Source of the DNA: JBMNGO01 sp050949885
Lineage (GTDB): Bacteria > Bacillota > Syntrophomonadia > Syntrophomonadales > Syntrophomonadaceae
Reading direction: 5' to 3'
Length of the DNA: 64,000 nucleotides
NCBI GenBank assembly: GCA_050949885.1
Contig: JBMNGO010000005.1
Location: forward strand, 124,001 to 188,000
Shown: positions 51,192-59,928 of the stretch, one piece after another
How positions within the stretch are numbered: position 1 is the stretch's first letter
Layout of the letters: every line of letters begins with the position of its first letter
The notes under the pieces: model-generated
What the model was told of the DNA's origin: nothing
Seen by the model: only the letters and a program-made list of their open reading frames with translations
Databases searched by the model: none
Position numbers and translations under genes: made by a program

Positions 51192-51809
51192 GTGCCAAAA
51201 ACCAATTCGCTAGGTATTCTGGGGGGAACCTTTGACCCGATACACTACGGGCATTTAATAGCTGCTGAATATGCCCGCGATGAGTTTAATCTGGAACGCA
51301 TTTACATTGTTCCGGCAGCCGCGCCCCCCCACAAAGACTTAGCTGTCATTACTGACGAAAAACACCGTGTGGCTATGGTTAGCTTGGCTATAGCGGATAA
51401 TCCCGATTTGGAATTATCAACCCTGGAACTGGACAGAGGAGGAATCTCCTATACGGTAGACACGGTAAGCTGTTTTAAAGAACGGTACCGGGACAGTGAA
51501 ATTAATCTCATCATAGGCGCTGACTGTCTTTCAACACTGAACACCTGGAAGGATATTAACCGGTTGGTATATCTGGTGGACAGGTTTATTGTAGTAACCC
51601 GGCCCGGATATGAAAAATCCCAGCCAGTGATGGAATTGTTACCCGAAAACATTTGGGACCGTATGGAGTTCATTCAGATCCCCGGATTTGATTTGTCTTC
51701 CAGTGAGATTAGGGAGCGGGTTGCTCGAGGCCGGGCAATAAGGTACCTGGTCCCTGAACCGGTGGCTGATTACATTTATGATCACGGATTATATGCTAGG
51801 AAGGAATAA
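51192..51809 (+). CDS. nadD: Nicotinate-nucleotide adenylyltransferase
   Basis: NAD biosynthesis enzyme joining ATP and nicotinate mononucleotide. Nucleotidyltransferase motifs GGTFDPIHYGHL near the N-terminus and SSSEIRERV near the C-terminus (205 aa). GTG 51192 follows GGAGG at proper spacing; the ATG 12 bp upstream contains that RBS and is unlikely to be the start. It heads the nadD-yqeK-rsfS operon conserved in Firmicutes. Confidence 0.95.
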   Translation: MPKTNSLGILGGTFDPIHYGHLIAAEYARDEFNLERIYIVPAAAPPHKDLAVITDEKHRVAMVSLAIADNPDLELSTLELDRGGISYTVDTVSCFKERYRDSEINLIIGADCLSTLNTWKDINRLVYLVDRFIVVTRPGYEKSQPVMELLPENIWDRMEFIQIPGFDLSSSEIRERVARGRAIRYLVPEPVADYIYDHGLYARKE

Positions 51810-51812
51810 TAA

Positions 51813-52394
51813 TTGATTACTGCGGATAAAGCTATAAAAATTATCAGATCCAGATTATCTGAAGAAAGATTTAATCATTCTCTTCGAGTAGCCCAGGCTG
51901 CCCAAAGGCTATCGGAATCCTATGCCCTTCCACAGGAACCAGCCTATTTAGCCGGGCTTCTGCACGACTATGCCAAGGGCCTGTCAGGATCGGCTTTGGT
52001 CAGTTTAGCGGAGGAGAATGGTTTAATAACTGAAAATATCGAAAGATTAATCCCCGATATTTTACATGCTCCGGTTGGAGCCTTCCTGGTGGAAAAAGAA
52101 TTGGGGGTTGATGATACAGAAATCTTGAAAGCCATAAGAAACCATACCCTGGGGGAAGCTAATATGGGTATCCTGGAAAAAATTATTTATCTGGCGGATA
52201 TGATGGAACCGGGTAGGGATTACCCAGGCCGGGAAAGGCTGGAGTGCCTGGCTTTCAGGAGCCTTGACGAAGCAATGCTCTTTGGACTAGAATCAACTAT
52301 AAAATACTGTGTTGATCGGAAAAGGCTCTTGCATCCGAAGACTGTCGATGTAAGAAATTTCTTACTTCTGCAGGCGCAAAAGGGAAGGATATAG
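51813..52394 (+). CDS. yqeK: HD-domain Ap4A hydrolase YqeK
   Basis: 193-residue HD-superfamily phosphohydrolase: FNHSLRVAQAAQRL, LLHDYAKGL (the HD pair), HAPVGAFLV and IRNHTLGEANM. YqeK proteins are symmetric diadenosine tetraphosphatases by established family knowledge. The start is TTG 51813, 3 bp after nadD, with AGGAAGGAAT upstream. Confidence 0.92.
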   Translation: MITADKAIKIIRSRLSEERFNHSLRVAQAAQRLSESYALPQEPAYLAGLLHDYAKGLSGSALVSLAEENGLITENIERLIPDILHAPVGAFLVEKELGVDDTEILKAIRNHTLGEANMGILEKIIYLADMMEPGRDYPGRERLECLAFRSLDEAMLFGLESTIKYCVDRKRLLHPKTVDVRNFLLLQAQKGRI

Positions 52395-52455
52395 AAAACA
52401 TACATAAGCTACGTTTTTTGTTGCAGCCCTAATCGGCCTTTAAGGAGGGACATGA

Positions 52456-52809
52456 TTGATCACAGAGGAAAAAGTGGTACAAATTATAGCTAATGCCTGT
52501 TTGGAAGAAAAAGCGGAAGATGTTGTTATTCTCGACGTAAGAGACTTAACCGTAATAGCTGATTATTTTGTAATTGCCAGCGGCAGAAATAGTATTCAGG
52601 TTAGGAGCATTGCTGATGCGGTGGAAGAATGTCTAAGGGATCAGGGAATTGCACCGGATAGAAAAGAAGGGCATCAACAAGGGCATTGGATTATAATGGA
52701 TTACAATTCCGTAATTCTCCATGTATTTCGAAGGGAAGAAAGAGAGTATTATAACCTGGAAAATCTCTGGGGAGATGCCAGCCCAGTAGCTGTTGAAAGT
52801 AAGCTGTGA
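52456..52809 (+). CDS. rsfS: Ribosomal silencing factor RsfS
   Basis: 117-residue RsfS/YqeL: VVILDVRDLTVIADYFVIASGRNSIQVRSIADAV, EGHQQGHWIIMDYNSVILHVF, YYNLENLWGDA. It binds L14 of the large subunit and blocks subunit joining in starvation. TTG 52456 follows AAGGAGGGA. Last gene of the nadD operon. Confidence 0.95.
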   Translation: MITEEKVVQIIANACLEEKAEDVVILDVRDLTVIADYFVIASGRNSIQVRSIADAVEECLRDQGIAPDRKEGHQQGHWIIMDYNSVILHVFRREEREYYNLENLWGDASPVAVESKL

Positions 52810-52837
52810 TCAATGCTGTTAGAGCGTAAATCCACGA

Positions 52838-52868
52838 AAACCCCCTCGTTTTTATGAGGGGTATTTTT
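52838..52868. terminator. Bidirectional terminator between rsfS and ogt
   Basis: ACCCCCTC (52840-52847) and GAGGGGT (52856-52862) with an 8-nt loop; T run to the right, A run to the left. Confidence 0.85.
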
Positions 52869-53379
52869 ATGGGCTAATCTTCTTTTCCAACTGCAACATC
52901 CTTTGTTTGAGTTTGACCCCGCCGGGTCCGGAAAAACCGCCCCATCCGTTGGCAGCCAGAACCCGGTGGCACGGAATTATTAACGGAATAGGGTTGTTTT
53001 TCATTATCTGCCCAACTGCGCGGGCTGCCTTGGGATTCCCTGCAATGCCAGCGATTTCGCCGTATGAGCTGGTGGCTCCATAGGGTATGGTGGATACGGC
53101 TCTCAATACTGTCTGGGAAAAAGCGGGAAGGCCTGAAAGGTCTAATTGTACCTCCCAGGCATTAATGATTTTTCCCATGAAGTAATCTCTTATCCGGTTT
53201 ACTAAATTTACCGACCGATCATCGGGTCTGATATAAAACAATGGTTCATCGGCTTTTACTATTTGCAGTTCCAGATCAGGCTGATTCTGCGGCAATATCA
53301 GCTTTTGGACAACAGAACCGTCCGGTGTTGCCAAAACCCCTGACCAACCCCATTTGGTTTCAAAAAGCAGCCAAGGCAT
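52867..53379 (-). CDS. ogt: Methylated-DNA--protein-cysteine methyltransferase
   Basis: Suicidal DNA repair protein removing alkyl groups from O6 of guanine. The acceptor Cys is C137 in IIPCHRVL, with SYGEIAGIAGNPKAARAVG and NPIPLIIPCHR. 170 aa, the size of Ogt-type enzymes without the Ada domain. Reverse strand, 10 bp downstream of leuS, so it may be read through from the leuS transcript. Confidence 0.94.
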   Translation of the reverse strand: MPWLLFETKWGWSGVLATPDGSVVQKLILPQNQPDLELQIVKADEPLFYIRPDDRSVNLVNRIRDYFMGKIINAWEVQLDLSGLPAFSQTVLRAVSTIPYGATSSYGEIAGIAGNPKAARAVGQIMKNNPIPLIIPCHRVLAANGWGGFSGPGGVKLKQRMLQLEKKISP

Positions 53380-53389
53380 AATTACCCAC

Positions 53390-55870
53390 CTATCTGATTA
53401 CAATATTCACCAGCTTGCCGGGAACCACCACAGTTTTTATTATTGTTTTGCCTGCCATATACTCCTGTATTTTGGGGGTCCCTAGAGCAGTCTGGCGCAG
53501 GTCTTCTTCCGTCATATCGGCCGGCACCATTATCCGGTCCCGGACTTTGCCGTTAATCTGAATGACTATTTCTCTTTCCTCCTGTACCAGGGCACTGGGA
53601 TCATGTTGGGGCCAAGTGTGGGCATAAACGCTGTCCCTATAACCTGCTTTTTCCCAAAGTTCTTCACATATATGGGGGCAAAAGGGGCTGAGTAATAACA
53701 GCATATTCTCTACGGCCTCTTTTACTACCGCTGGATTTGGCTGTTTATGGTCCCGATAGCTGCCCAAGGTATTGGATAGTTCCATTATGGCACTGATGGC
53801 GGTATTAAAATTAAATCGCTGTTCAATATCCTCAGTTACCTTTTTTATGGTGGCATGGGTCTTATAACGTAATGTGCGGGAGGCTTCATCAAGCTGGCTG
53901 AAGTCCAGGCCTGAGCCACCGCCCTTTTCAATTAGGGGAATATAATCTGTAACCATTCTCCAAACCCGGTTGAGAAAACGATAAGCGCCTTCAACTCCCT
54001 GGTCGCTCCATTCCAGGTCTCTTTCCGGGGGAGAAGCGAACAGGATAAACAATCTGGCCGTGTCGGCCCCATAGGTTTTGATTATTTCTTCAGGACTGAC
54101 CACGTTTCCTTTCGATTTGGACATTTTAGAGCCTTCTTTAAGGACCATGCCCTGGGTTAAAAGATTCGTAAAAGGCTCCTGGCAAGAGAGCAGTTTTTGG
54201 TCAAAAAGGAATTTGGTTAGGAAACGTGCGTACATCAGGTGTAAAATGGCATGTTCAACTCCGCCGATATACTGATCAACGGGCATCCAATAATCAACTG
54301 CTTCCCGTGTAAATGGTTTATCTTGCGGGGTTGGACTGCAGAAGCGGGTAAAATACCATGAAGAACAGACAAAAGTATCCATGGTGTCAGTCTCGCGTTT
54401 GGCGTCCTGGCCACATACCGGACAGGCGGTTTGGTAGAAGCTCTGTATGGAGTTCAACGGTGATTCTGCGTAAGGCTTAAAATCTATGTCTTCAGGCAAA
54501 AGAACCGGGAGTTGGTCAAAAGGAACGGGGACTATTCCACAGTCCTTACAGTAGATTATGGGTATGGGAGCTCCCCAGTAGCGCTGGCGTGATATGAGCC
54601 AATCCCGCAAACGGTAGTTTACTGTTCCTTTACCAATTTGCTTCTTTTCCATATAATCGATTATCTGCTTTTTCCCTTCCCTTACGGTTAGTCCGTTAAA
54701 AGTGGAGGAATTAACCATCACTCCATCGCCGGTATAGGCAGCCGTCATAGCATCACCGTCGGCGGGAGAATCTTCTGCTTTTATTACTACCCGCACAGGG
54801 AGGTTGTACTTTCTGGCAAATTCAAAGTCTCTTTCATCATGGGCAGGCACAGCCATTATGGCACCGGTTCCATATTCCATCAAAACGTAATTGGCAATCC
54901 ATATAGGTATTTTTTCGTTGTTCATGGGATTTATAGCATAGGCACCGGTGAATACCCCTTCTTTTTCGGCATCAGCCGCGGTCCGGGCCATTTCGCTCAC
55001 ATACTTCATTCGTTGAATAAAATTTTTCACTTCTTTTTCCTGGGGCTTACCTTTGGATATGATTTCTACCAGCGGGTGTTCCGGAGCTAAAACCATATAG
55101 GTAACACCGAAAACCGTGTCCGGCCTGGTAGTGAAAACGGTAATCTTTTCATCACTTCCTGCGATATCCATGGAAAACTCACAGCCCTCACTGCGGCCAA
55201 TCCAATTTTTCTGCATAGTTTTTACTTTTTCCGGCCAGCCGGGCAGGGTTTCCAAATCATTTAAAAGCCTTTCGGCATAATCGGTTATTTTAAAGAACCA
55301 TTGTTCCAACTGCTTCTTTTCTACCAGGGTCTCACAGCGTTCGCAGGCCCCGTCTACAACCTGCTCATTGGCCAACACCGTCTGGCAGGAAGGGCACCAG
55401 TTAACTGCCGCTTTCTTTTTATAAGCCAGTTTATTTTCGAACAGCTTTAAAAACATCCACTGGGTGAATTTGTAATAATCGGGTTTGCAGGTAGCCACTT
55501 CGCGATCCCAGTCATAGCTGATTCCCATAGTTTTTAATTGAGCTTTCATGTTGTCAATATTGGAATAGGTCCAAGCGGCCGGGTGGCTGTTATTCTTTAT
55601 GGCCGCATTTTCAGCCGGAAGGCCGAAAGCATCCCATCCCATAGGGTGCAAGACATTAAAACCATTCATATGTTTAAACCTGGCCACCACATCGCCAATA
55701 GCGTAATTGCGAACATGCCCCATGTGAAGTTTGCCGGAAGGGTAGGGAAACATTTCCAGGTTATAATACTTAGGTTTTTGGGGGTTCTCATAAACCTTAA
55801 ATAATTGGCTATTATCCCAGTATTGTTGCCATTTGGCCTCAATCTGTCTAAAGTCGTATTTTTGTTCCAA
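53390..55870 (-). CDS. leuS: Leucyl-tRNA synthetase
   Basis: Class I synthetase with editing (CP1) domain. The HIGH motif is HMGH at 50-53, the editing TTRPDTVFGVTYMVLAPEHP follows, zinc-type Cys pairs (CPSC, CKDC, CPVC) are present, and KMSKS is in GSKMSKSKGNVVSP; 826 aa. The frame is open 12 codons further, but TTG 55870 stands behind AAGGAGGTAAGGG and starts at the conserved EQKYDF. Expression is controlled by the upstream T-box leader with a leucine specifier, which also contains a tRNA-Ala gene. Confidence 0.96.
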   Translation of the reverse strand: MEQKYDFRQIEAKWQQYWDNSQLFKVYENPQKPKYYNLEMFPYPSGKLHMGHVRNYAIGDVVARFKHMNGFNVLHPMGWDAFGLPAENAAIKNNSHPAAWTYSNIDNMKAQLKTMGISYDWDREVATCKPDYYKFTQWMFLKLFENKLAYKKKAAVNWCPSCQTVLANEQVVDGACERCETLVEKKQLEQWFFKITDYAERLLNDLETLPGWPEKVKTMQKNWIGRSEGCEFSMDIAGSDEKITVFTTRPDTVFGVTYMVLAPEHPLVEIISKGKPQEKEVKNFIQRMKYVSEMARTAADAEKEGVFTGAYAINPMNNEKIPIWIANYVLMEYGTGAIMAVPAHDERDFEFARKYNLPVRVVIKAEDSPADGDAMTAAYTGDGVMVNSSTFNGLTVREGKKQIIDYMEKKQIGKGTVNYRLRDWLISRQRYWGAPIPIIYCKDCGIVPVPFDQLPVLLPEDIDFKPYAESPLNSIQSFYQTACPVCGQDAKRETDTMDTFVCSSWYFTRFCSPTPQDKPFTREAVDYWMPVDQYIGGVEHAILHLMYARFLTKFLFDQKLLSCQEPFTNLLTQGMVLKEGSKMSKSKGNVVSPEEIIKTYGADTARLFILFASPPERDLEWSDQGVEGAYRFLNRVWRMVTDYIPLIEKGGGSGLDFSQLDEASRTLRYKTHATIKKVTEDIEQRFNFNTAISAIMELSNTLGSYRDHKQPNPAVVKEAVENMLLLLSPFCPHICEELWEKAGYRDSVYAHTWPQHDPSALVQEEREIVIQINGKVRDRIMVPADMTEEDLRQTALGTPKIQEYMAGKTIIKTVVVPGKLVNIVIR

Positions 55871-55899
55871 AACCCTTACCTCCTTTGTTAAAAGTAAAA

Positions 55900-56245
55900 A
55901 GAACAAAAATCCCTCATCCCTTAGGGACGAGAGATTTACTCACGCGGTACCACCCTTATTTGACATTACAAAAATGGTGGAGCTAGTGGGATTCGAACCC
56001 ACGACCTCTTGAATGCCATTCAAGCGCGCTCCCAACTGCGCCATAGCCCCACTGTACTGTCCAGCTTTAATATGATAACGGGGGACTCCCGTTACAGGCT
56101 ACTCCTTTCACCTGTAAGGCTCACCGGCGAGTTCAGCTGCTATGCCGCCTTTCACCCTTTAACGGCTCTCTGCATTGCGCAACCTACTGCTCCGGGTCTT
56201 TGCCTGTAGGCTTATTCAACTTTGCGGATAATAACTTGATCCACG
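55900..56245 (-). promoter_or_regulatory. leuS T-box leader (leucine specifier CUC), interrupted by a tRNA gene
   Basis: On the minus strand, in order: the AGTA element (GGAGCAGTAGG, 56192-56177 region), the distal stem I pieces AGAGAGCC and GGGTGAAAGGCGGC, the specifier GAACTCGCC with codon CTC at 56131-56129, a stem AACGGG/CCCGTT near 56076, then a tRNA-Ala, then the T-box AAGGGTGGTACCGCG (55957-55943) and a terminator helix ending in TTTTTG near 55903. Uncharged tRNA-Leu should bind the specifier and T-box and let transcription enter leuS. The tRNA insertion between specifier stem and antiterminator is abnormal. Confidence 0.92.
55975..56050 (-). tRNA. tRNA-Ala (anticodon GGC), CCA encoded
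   Basis: A 76-nt cloverleaf on the minus strand: acceptor GGGGCTA with TAGCTCC, including the alanine identity pair G3:U70; D stem GCGC/GCGC; anticodon stem CTTGA/TCAAG with loop ATGGCAT (anticodon GGC); T stem GTGGG/CCCAC with loop TTCGAAT; discriminator A and encoded CCA. All stems are intact, so it should be functional. It lies wholly inside the leuS T-box leader and shares the leuS promoter. Confidence 0.97.
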
Positions 56246-56251
56246 CAGAAC

Positions 56252-56280
56252 ATTATAAAATATATAATCACCGAATGCAA
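56252..56280 (-). promoter_or_regulatory. Sigma-A promoter for the T-box leader, tRNA-Ala and leuS
   Basis: On the minus strand TTGCAT (56280-56275), 17-bp spacer, TATAAT (56257-56252). It predicts initiation near 56245, just before the T-box leader. Confidence 0.7.
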
Positions 56281-56673
56281 CTGTAAATATAATAATAGTT
56301 GCACCTTCTATACTTGTTGCTCAGTTTTACAAAAAAACGGGGCATTGGCTGAAATTAATATATCTTTTATTACCGAAGGGGCAAAAGCTCTGCTAAGAGC
56401 CATAGCCATTACTCCAGGTGTTTCTTAATATAACCGCATACTTTGTTCATTGCTTGTGTTGCTTCGGGAAATAGAGGAGCAAGTAGCAAGCAGGAGATAG
56501 CAATGAATCATTCCTTTCCGACCCGCAGGGTAACCTCCACCAGCCGATTCTCATAAGGTTGCCAGGTTTAATGTCCTGGGCAAAAAACCAGCGATAGGCG
56601 GCGCCAGCTTGAAATTGTGATAAACTAGTTATATATGGCAAAACTATTGGAAAAAAACCAGGAGGGGTTAATA
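56281..56673. other. Intergenic region before the old-yellow-enzyme gene, with a possible gene remnant
   Basis: No intact gene. From about 56346 a plus-strand frame opening at TTG and ending TAA near 56428 reads AEINISFITEGAKALLRAI and AITPGVS, which has protein-like composition and may be the tail of a lost gene; no RBS is seen. The rest is unremarkable. Confidence 0.3.
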
Positions 56674-57669
56674 ATGTATCATTTGTTAAAGCCTTTACAG
56701 GCAGGATCCCTTACTTTATCTAATCGCTTGGTTATGCCGCCCATGGCTACTGCCAAGGCCGAGCCTGATGGGAAGGTCAGTGAAGTACTTTTGGATTATT
56801 ATAGAGAAAAGTCCCAAGGGGGATATATAGCTCTCATTATTATTGAACACAGCTACATAATGCCTGAAGGCAAAGCCGGCGCAAATCAGCTCTCAGTTGC
56901 CGATGATAGCGTGATTCCGGGATTAAAGCAACTAGCGGCTCTAATTCACAGCCAGGGCTCCAAGGCAGTTATGCAGATCAACCATGCCGGGAGTAACACT
57001 ACCAGTGAAATTATCGGAGAGACTCCCATGGGTCCTTCACCCATAGCCAATCCACGAAGAGAGGAAACCCCCCAAGAATTATCGCCGGATGACATTAGAA
57101 AAATAATTAAAGCTTTCCGGGACGCTGCCATTAGAGTAAAACAAGCCGGCTTTGACGGAGTGGAAATACATTCAGCCCACGGGTACCTCCTAAATCAGTT
57201 TCTATCACCGGTGACCAACAAGCGAACTGATGAGTATGGTGGTGATATTTTGAATCGGATACGCCTGCATTTGGAGGTAATAAAGGAAATAAAAGAAGCG
57301 ATGGGCCATGATTTTCCGATTCTAGTAAGACTAGGTGCCGGAGACTTTATGCCCGGCGGAATTAGTGTGGCTGATATCAAAACAGCTGCCCGCTGTTTGG
57401 AGGAAGCGGGAGTAACCATAATTGATGTTTCTGGAGGAATTCGGGGGTGGAATATCCCGGGACTTACTATTCCGGTATTCTTTGCTCCTCTTTCCGCAGC
57501 CATTAAATCGGTGGTGAATATTCCCGTGATCGTAACCGGTGGGATTACTGATGCAGAAACTGCGGAGCAAGTATTGGCTGATGGCCAGGCAGATCTGGTT
57601 GGGGTAGGCCGGGCCATACTCCGAGACTCCCAGTGGGCCAAAAATGCTGTAAATCGGGAGGTGAATTAG
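56674..57669 (+). CDS. NADH:flavin oxidoreductase / old yellow enzyme family, single TIM-barrel form
   Basis: 331-residue FMN-binding TIM barrel: SNRLVMPPMATA, the substrate and FMN-binding QINHAG, the GFDGVEIHSAHGYLLNQFLSP signature with its catalytic residues, and the phosphate-binding VTGGI and GVGRAIL. It lacks the C-terminal FeS/FAD/NAD domains of 2,4-dienoyl-CoA reductase. It reduces activated C=C bonds; the physiological substrate is unknown. ATG 56674 follows AGGAGGGG. The next gene begins 1 bp after the stop, so the two are an operon. Confidence 0.92.
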   Translation: MYHLLKPLQAGSLTLSNRLVMPPMATAKAEPDGKVSEVLLDYYREKSQGGYIALIIIEHSYIMPEGKAGANQLSVADDSVIPGLKQLAALIHSQGSKAVMQINHAGSNTTSEIIGETPMGPSPIANPRREETPQELSPDDIRKIIKAFRDAAIRVKQAGFDGVEIHSAHGYLLNQFLSPVTNKRTDEYGGDILNRIRLHLEVIKEIKEAMGHDFPILVRLGAGDFMPGGISVADIKTAARCLEEAGVTIIDVSGGIRGWNIPGLTIPVFFAPLSAAIKSVVNIPVIVTGGITDAETAEQVLADGQADLVGVGRAILRDSQWAKNAVNREVN

Positions 57670-57670
57670 G

Positions 57671-58534
57671 TTGTTTAGAACCATAGACCATCACATCAAG
57701 CTCCTAAAGACTCCACAAAACGGCACTTCTCCATACTGCAATTGTACTCTAATAGATGGTACAGTGCGTGTTCTGATAGATGCCAGTTGCGGCACTGAAT
57801 TGGCTACAAAAATCCGGCAGCAAGGGCTGGACATTTTATTACTAACCCACTTCCATTATGATCACGTCATCTGCGCCAAGGATTTGGGAGCAACACAGAC
57901 CTGGTGCAACCAGATCGAGATAGCTGCTAACCAATCCCTGGAAGAATTTCAACAAATGTACGGGTTCCATATGTTTGAAGGCCAAAAGATAGGTACTTTC
58001 TTAATCGATACTTTTCAATTGGAGCCCAAACATATAAGTCGGGGATTAAACGATGGAGAAATACTGGATTTTGGTAAGGTTCGCTTAAAGGTTATTCACA
58101 CACCAGGACATACGCCAGGCCACACTTCCTTTTTTGACGAAGAAAAAGGTATTCTAATCGGTGGTGATATTGATCCCTGGTATGGTTGTCTATGCAGTGA
58201 TTTGGATGATTACCTTGAGACTATTAATAAGTGCATTGCTTTACGTCCCAGGTTGGTCATTAGTGGGCATAACGGCATTGTCGAAGAAGATGTGGAAAAA
58301 ACGTTTTTAGGCTTTAGGGATAGGATACTGAGAAGAGAAGAAAGGATTATTCAATCTCTTGATACACCTCGAACTTTTGAGGATTTAGCTTCGCTACATA
58401 CCTTAATAAGAGTAGGGAAAGTCTTCAGCCCCTATCAGGAGTTTTTCAATAAACATGGCGTAAACAATCATCTGAAAAGATTGATAAAAATGGGGAGAAT
58501 TCGTAAGGATGATGATTTTTATTATAGAGTTTAA
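57671..58534 (+). CDS. Metallo-beta-lactamase fold hydrolase
   Basis: 287 residues with the metal-binding motif THFHYDH near 70, HTPGHTPGHTSFF (third His), GGDIDPW (bridging Asp) and SGHNG (last His), so a binuclear metal site is complete. The C-terminal region (about 205-287) is helical and resembles a winged-helix or LACTB2-like tail. Substrate unknown; a glyoxalase-II-like thioesterase is one possibility. The start is TTG 57671 behind GGGAGGTG, directly following the flavin oxidoreductase. Confidence 0.88.
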   Translation: MFRTIDHHIKLLKTPQNGTSPYCNCTLIDGTVRVLIDASCGTELATKIRQQGLDILLLTHFHYDHVICAKDLGATQTWCNQIEIAANQSLEEFQQMYGFHMFEGQKIGTFLIDTFQLEPKHISRGLNDGEILDFGKVRLKVIHTPGHTPGHTSFFDEEKGILIGGDIDPWYGCLCSDLDDYLETINKCIALRPRLVISGHNGIVEEDVEKTFLGFRDRILRREERIIQSLDTPRTFEDLASLHTLIRVGKVFSPYQEFFNKHGVNNHLKRLIKMGRIRKDDDFYYRV

Positions 58535-58589
58535 GGATTAATCAAACGGACACGGCTGAAACAATTTGGTGTTCGTCCAAATTCTTGGA

Positions 58590-58619
58590 TTGTGAATCTA
58601 ATGTAAGATACAGTATAGT
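58590..58619 (+). promoter_or_regulatory. Weak candidate promoter for the DUF1540 gene
   Basis: TTGTGA (58590-58595), 18-bp spacer, TATAGT (58614-58619), about 100 bp before the gene. Confidence 0.3.
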
Positions 58620-58721
58620 TGCTTTTGGGTACATACCATGGTTCCAGGATAAAGCCCAGGAATAATATTATAAAATTAGAGCAAAATATTTGCAAATCAG
58701 CAAGAGGAGGTTCATTTTCAA

Positions 58722-58886
58722 TTGTTGCAAGGGAGACAGACAATAAGGTGTTATGTTGAAAGTTGTGAGTTTAATGAATCAGAGTATTGTACCTTAAAAG
58801 AGATTGAAGTTTCTCCATCAATGAATATTGATTCCGGCGATCCTGAAGATGAAAGCTTATGTGCCAGTTATCGACCCCGGTATTAA
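58722..58886 (+). CDS. DUF1540 family small Cys-rich protein
   Basis: 54-residue protein: TIRCYVESCEFNESEYCTLKE, then IEVSPS, an acidic Asp/Glu-rich linker and LCASYRPRY. The four cysteines (10, 15, 23, 47) and the I-x-C-x-V-x-x-C pattern are the DUF1540 signature, likely a small metal-binding or redox fold; function unknown. The start is TTG 58722 (or 58725) with AGAGGAGG upstream. It is monocistronic, with a strong terminator 87 bp downstream. DUF1540 proteins are common in spore formers. Confidence 0.82.
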   Translation: MLQGRQTIRCYVESCEFNESEYCTLKEIEVSPSMNIDSGDPEDESLCASYRPRY

Positions 58887-58972
58887 AAAACCATTAGCAG
58901 TCAATATGTAAGCAGATGGCTAATCGGCTTCAGCAAAAGCAGCCAAAAACAAATAGAATACTGTAAATAGGG

Positions 58973-59029
58973 AAAAAGTATGCCGTTCTGAGGTTCCTAA
59001 CCGGACTACAGAAATGGCATACTTTTTCT
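58973..59029 (+). terminator. Long composite terminator hairpin after the DUF1540 gene
   Basis: AAAAAGTATGCC (58973-58984) pairs perfectly with GGCATACTTTTT (59016-59027). Inside, TTCTG pairs with CAGAA and GGTT with AACC, giving a three-tier stem. The following 59030-59295 holds degenerate CTTGCAC/CTTGTAC repeats near 59140-59185 and no gene. Confidence 0.75.
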
Positions 59030-59295
59030 GTGAAATATGCCATACATTCCCAATACCTCGGATTCAGCCCCAACCGGTAAATCTTGTTTTAACCTTTGTA
59101 CTGTACACCTACTACCCAATGCATGAAACCGTCTTCACTTGCACTGCCCACTTGTACTCTTGCACTTGTACGCTTGCATGAATTTGTCTTCTGCCTAATG
59201 CCATCGGTTAAAGGAAAAATAATTGTCAGCTATTGGACATTCTTGCAGGAAATGGTTGAAGCAAGGGCGAAACTACCACTTGAGGTGGCAGAAAA

Positions 59296-59901
59296 ATGGG
59301 AGGATTTGACAGGCGCCTGATTGGTGTTTTTGCAGTTTTGCTGGTAATGGCTTTCTGGGCCGGAGGTAAATACGAGGAAATAAGATCTCTTCGCCAGGCT
59401 GAAGAAGTCATTATTTCAACCAATATGGATGAGAAACCCGGCCATGATAATGAACAGCAGCAAGAACCAGAAATGGTTTACATTAAAGTATATGTTACCG
59501 GAGAAGTAAATCGGCCCGGTGTTTTTGAAGTGCCGGAAGGAACACGGGTATATGAAGCTGTGGAATTAGCTGGCGGAGTAACTGAAAAATCAGATGTCCT
59601 TCACGTGGATATGGCCCGCAAATTATCCGATGAAGAAACTGTCCTCATACCTGCCCAGGGTGAAAACCCTGTTGTTCAGGGAGGGTTCTCCTCCCCGTCG
59701 TCAGCTCTGGTTAATATTAATAATGCATCAGCACAAGAATTGGATGAAAGACTGCCTGGCATCGGGCCTGCCATCGCCCAGCGAATTGTGGATTACCGCA
59801 CTACCTATGGACCATTTAAGAATATTGAAGATATTAAGAAGGTAAGTGGAATAGGGGATAAAAAGTTCGAGGAATTAAAAGGCCTGATCAGGGTTAAATG
59901 A
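59296..59901 (+). CDS. comEA: Competence protein ComEA
   Basis: 201-residue membrane-anchored DNA receptor: one N-terminal membrane helix (about 8-24), an SLBB domain (about 62-115, IKVYVTGEVNRPGVFEV), a Ser/Pro linker, and a C-terminal helix-hairpin-helix pair (NINNASAQELDERLPGIGPAIAQRIVDYR, VSGIGDKKFEELK) that binds double-stranded DNA outside the membrane. ATG 59296 with AGGTGG upstream. comEC follows 27 bp later, the usual pairing for natural DNA uptake. Confidence 0.94.
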   Translation: MGGFDRRLIGVFAVLLVMAFWAGGKYEEIRSLRQAEEVIISTNMDEKPGHDNEQQQEPEMVYIKVYVTGEVNRPGVFEVPEGTRVYEAVELAGGVTEKSDVLHVDMARKLSDEETVLIPAQGENPVVQGGFSSPSSALVNINNASAQELDERLPGIGPAIAQRIVDYRTTYGPFKNIEDIKKVSGIGDKKFEELKGLIRVK

Positions 59902-59928
59902 CCCCTTGTTTCCTATAGGTACTGTTTT

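Noticed and set aside
59096..59320. 74-codon frame upstream of comEA
   Set aside because: It overlaps the comEA start in another frame, has no RBS, and its middle is a low-complexity CTTGCAC/CTTGTAC repeat; composition is not protein-like.
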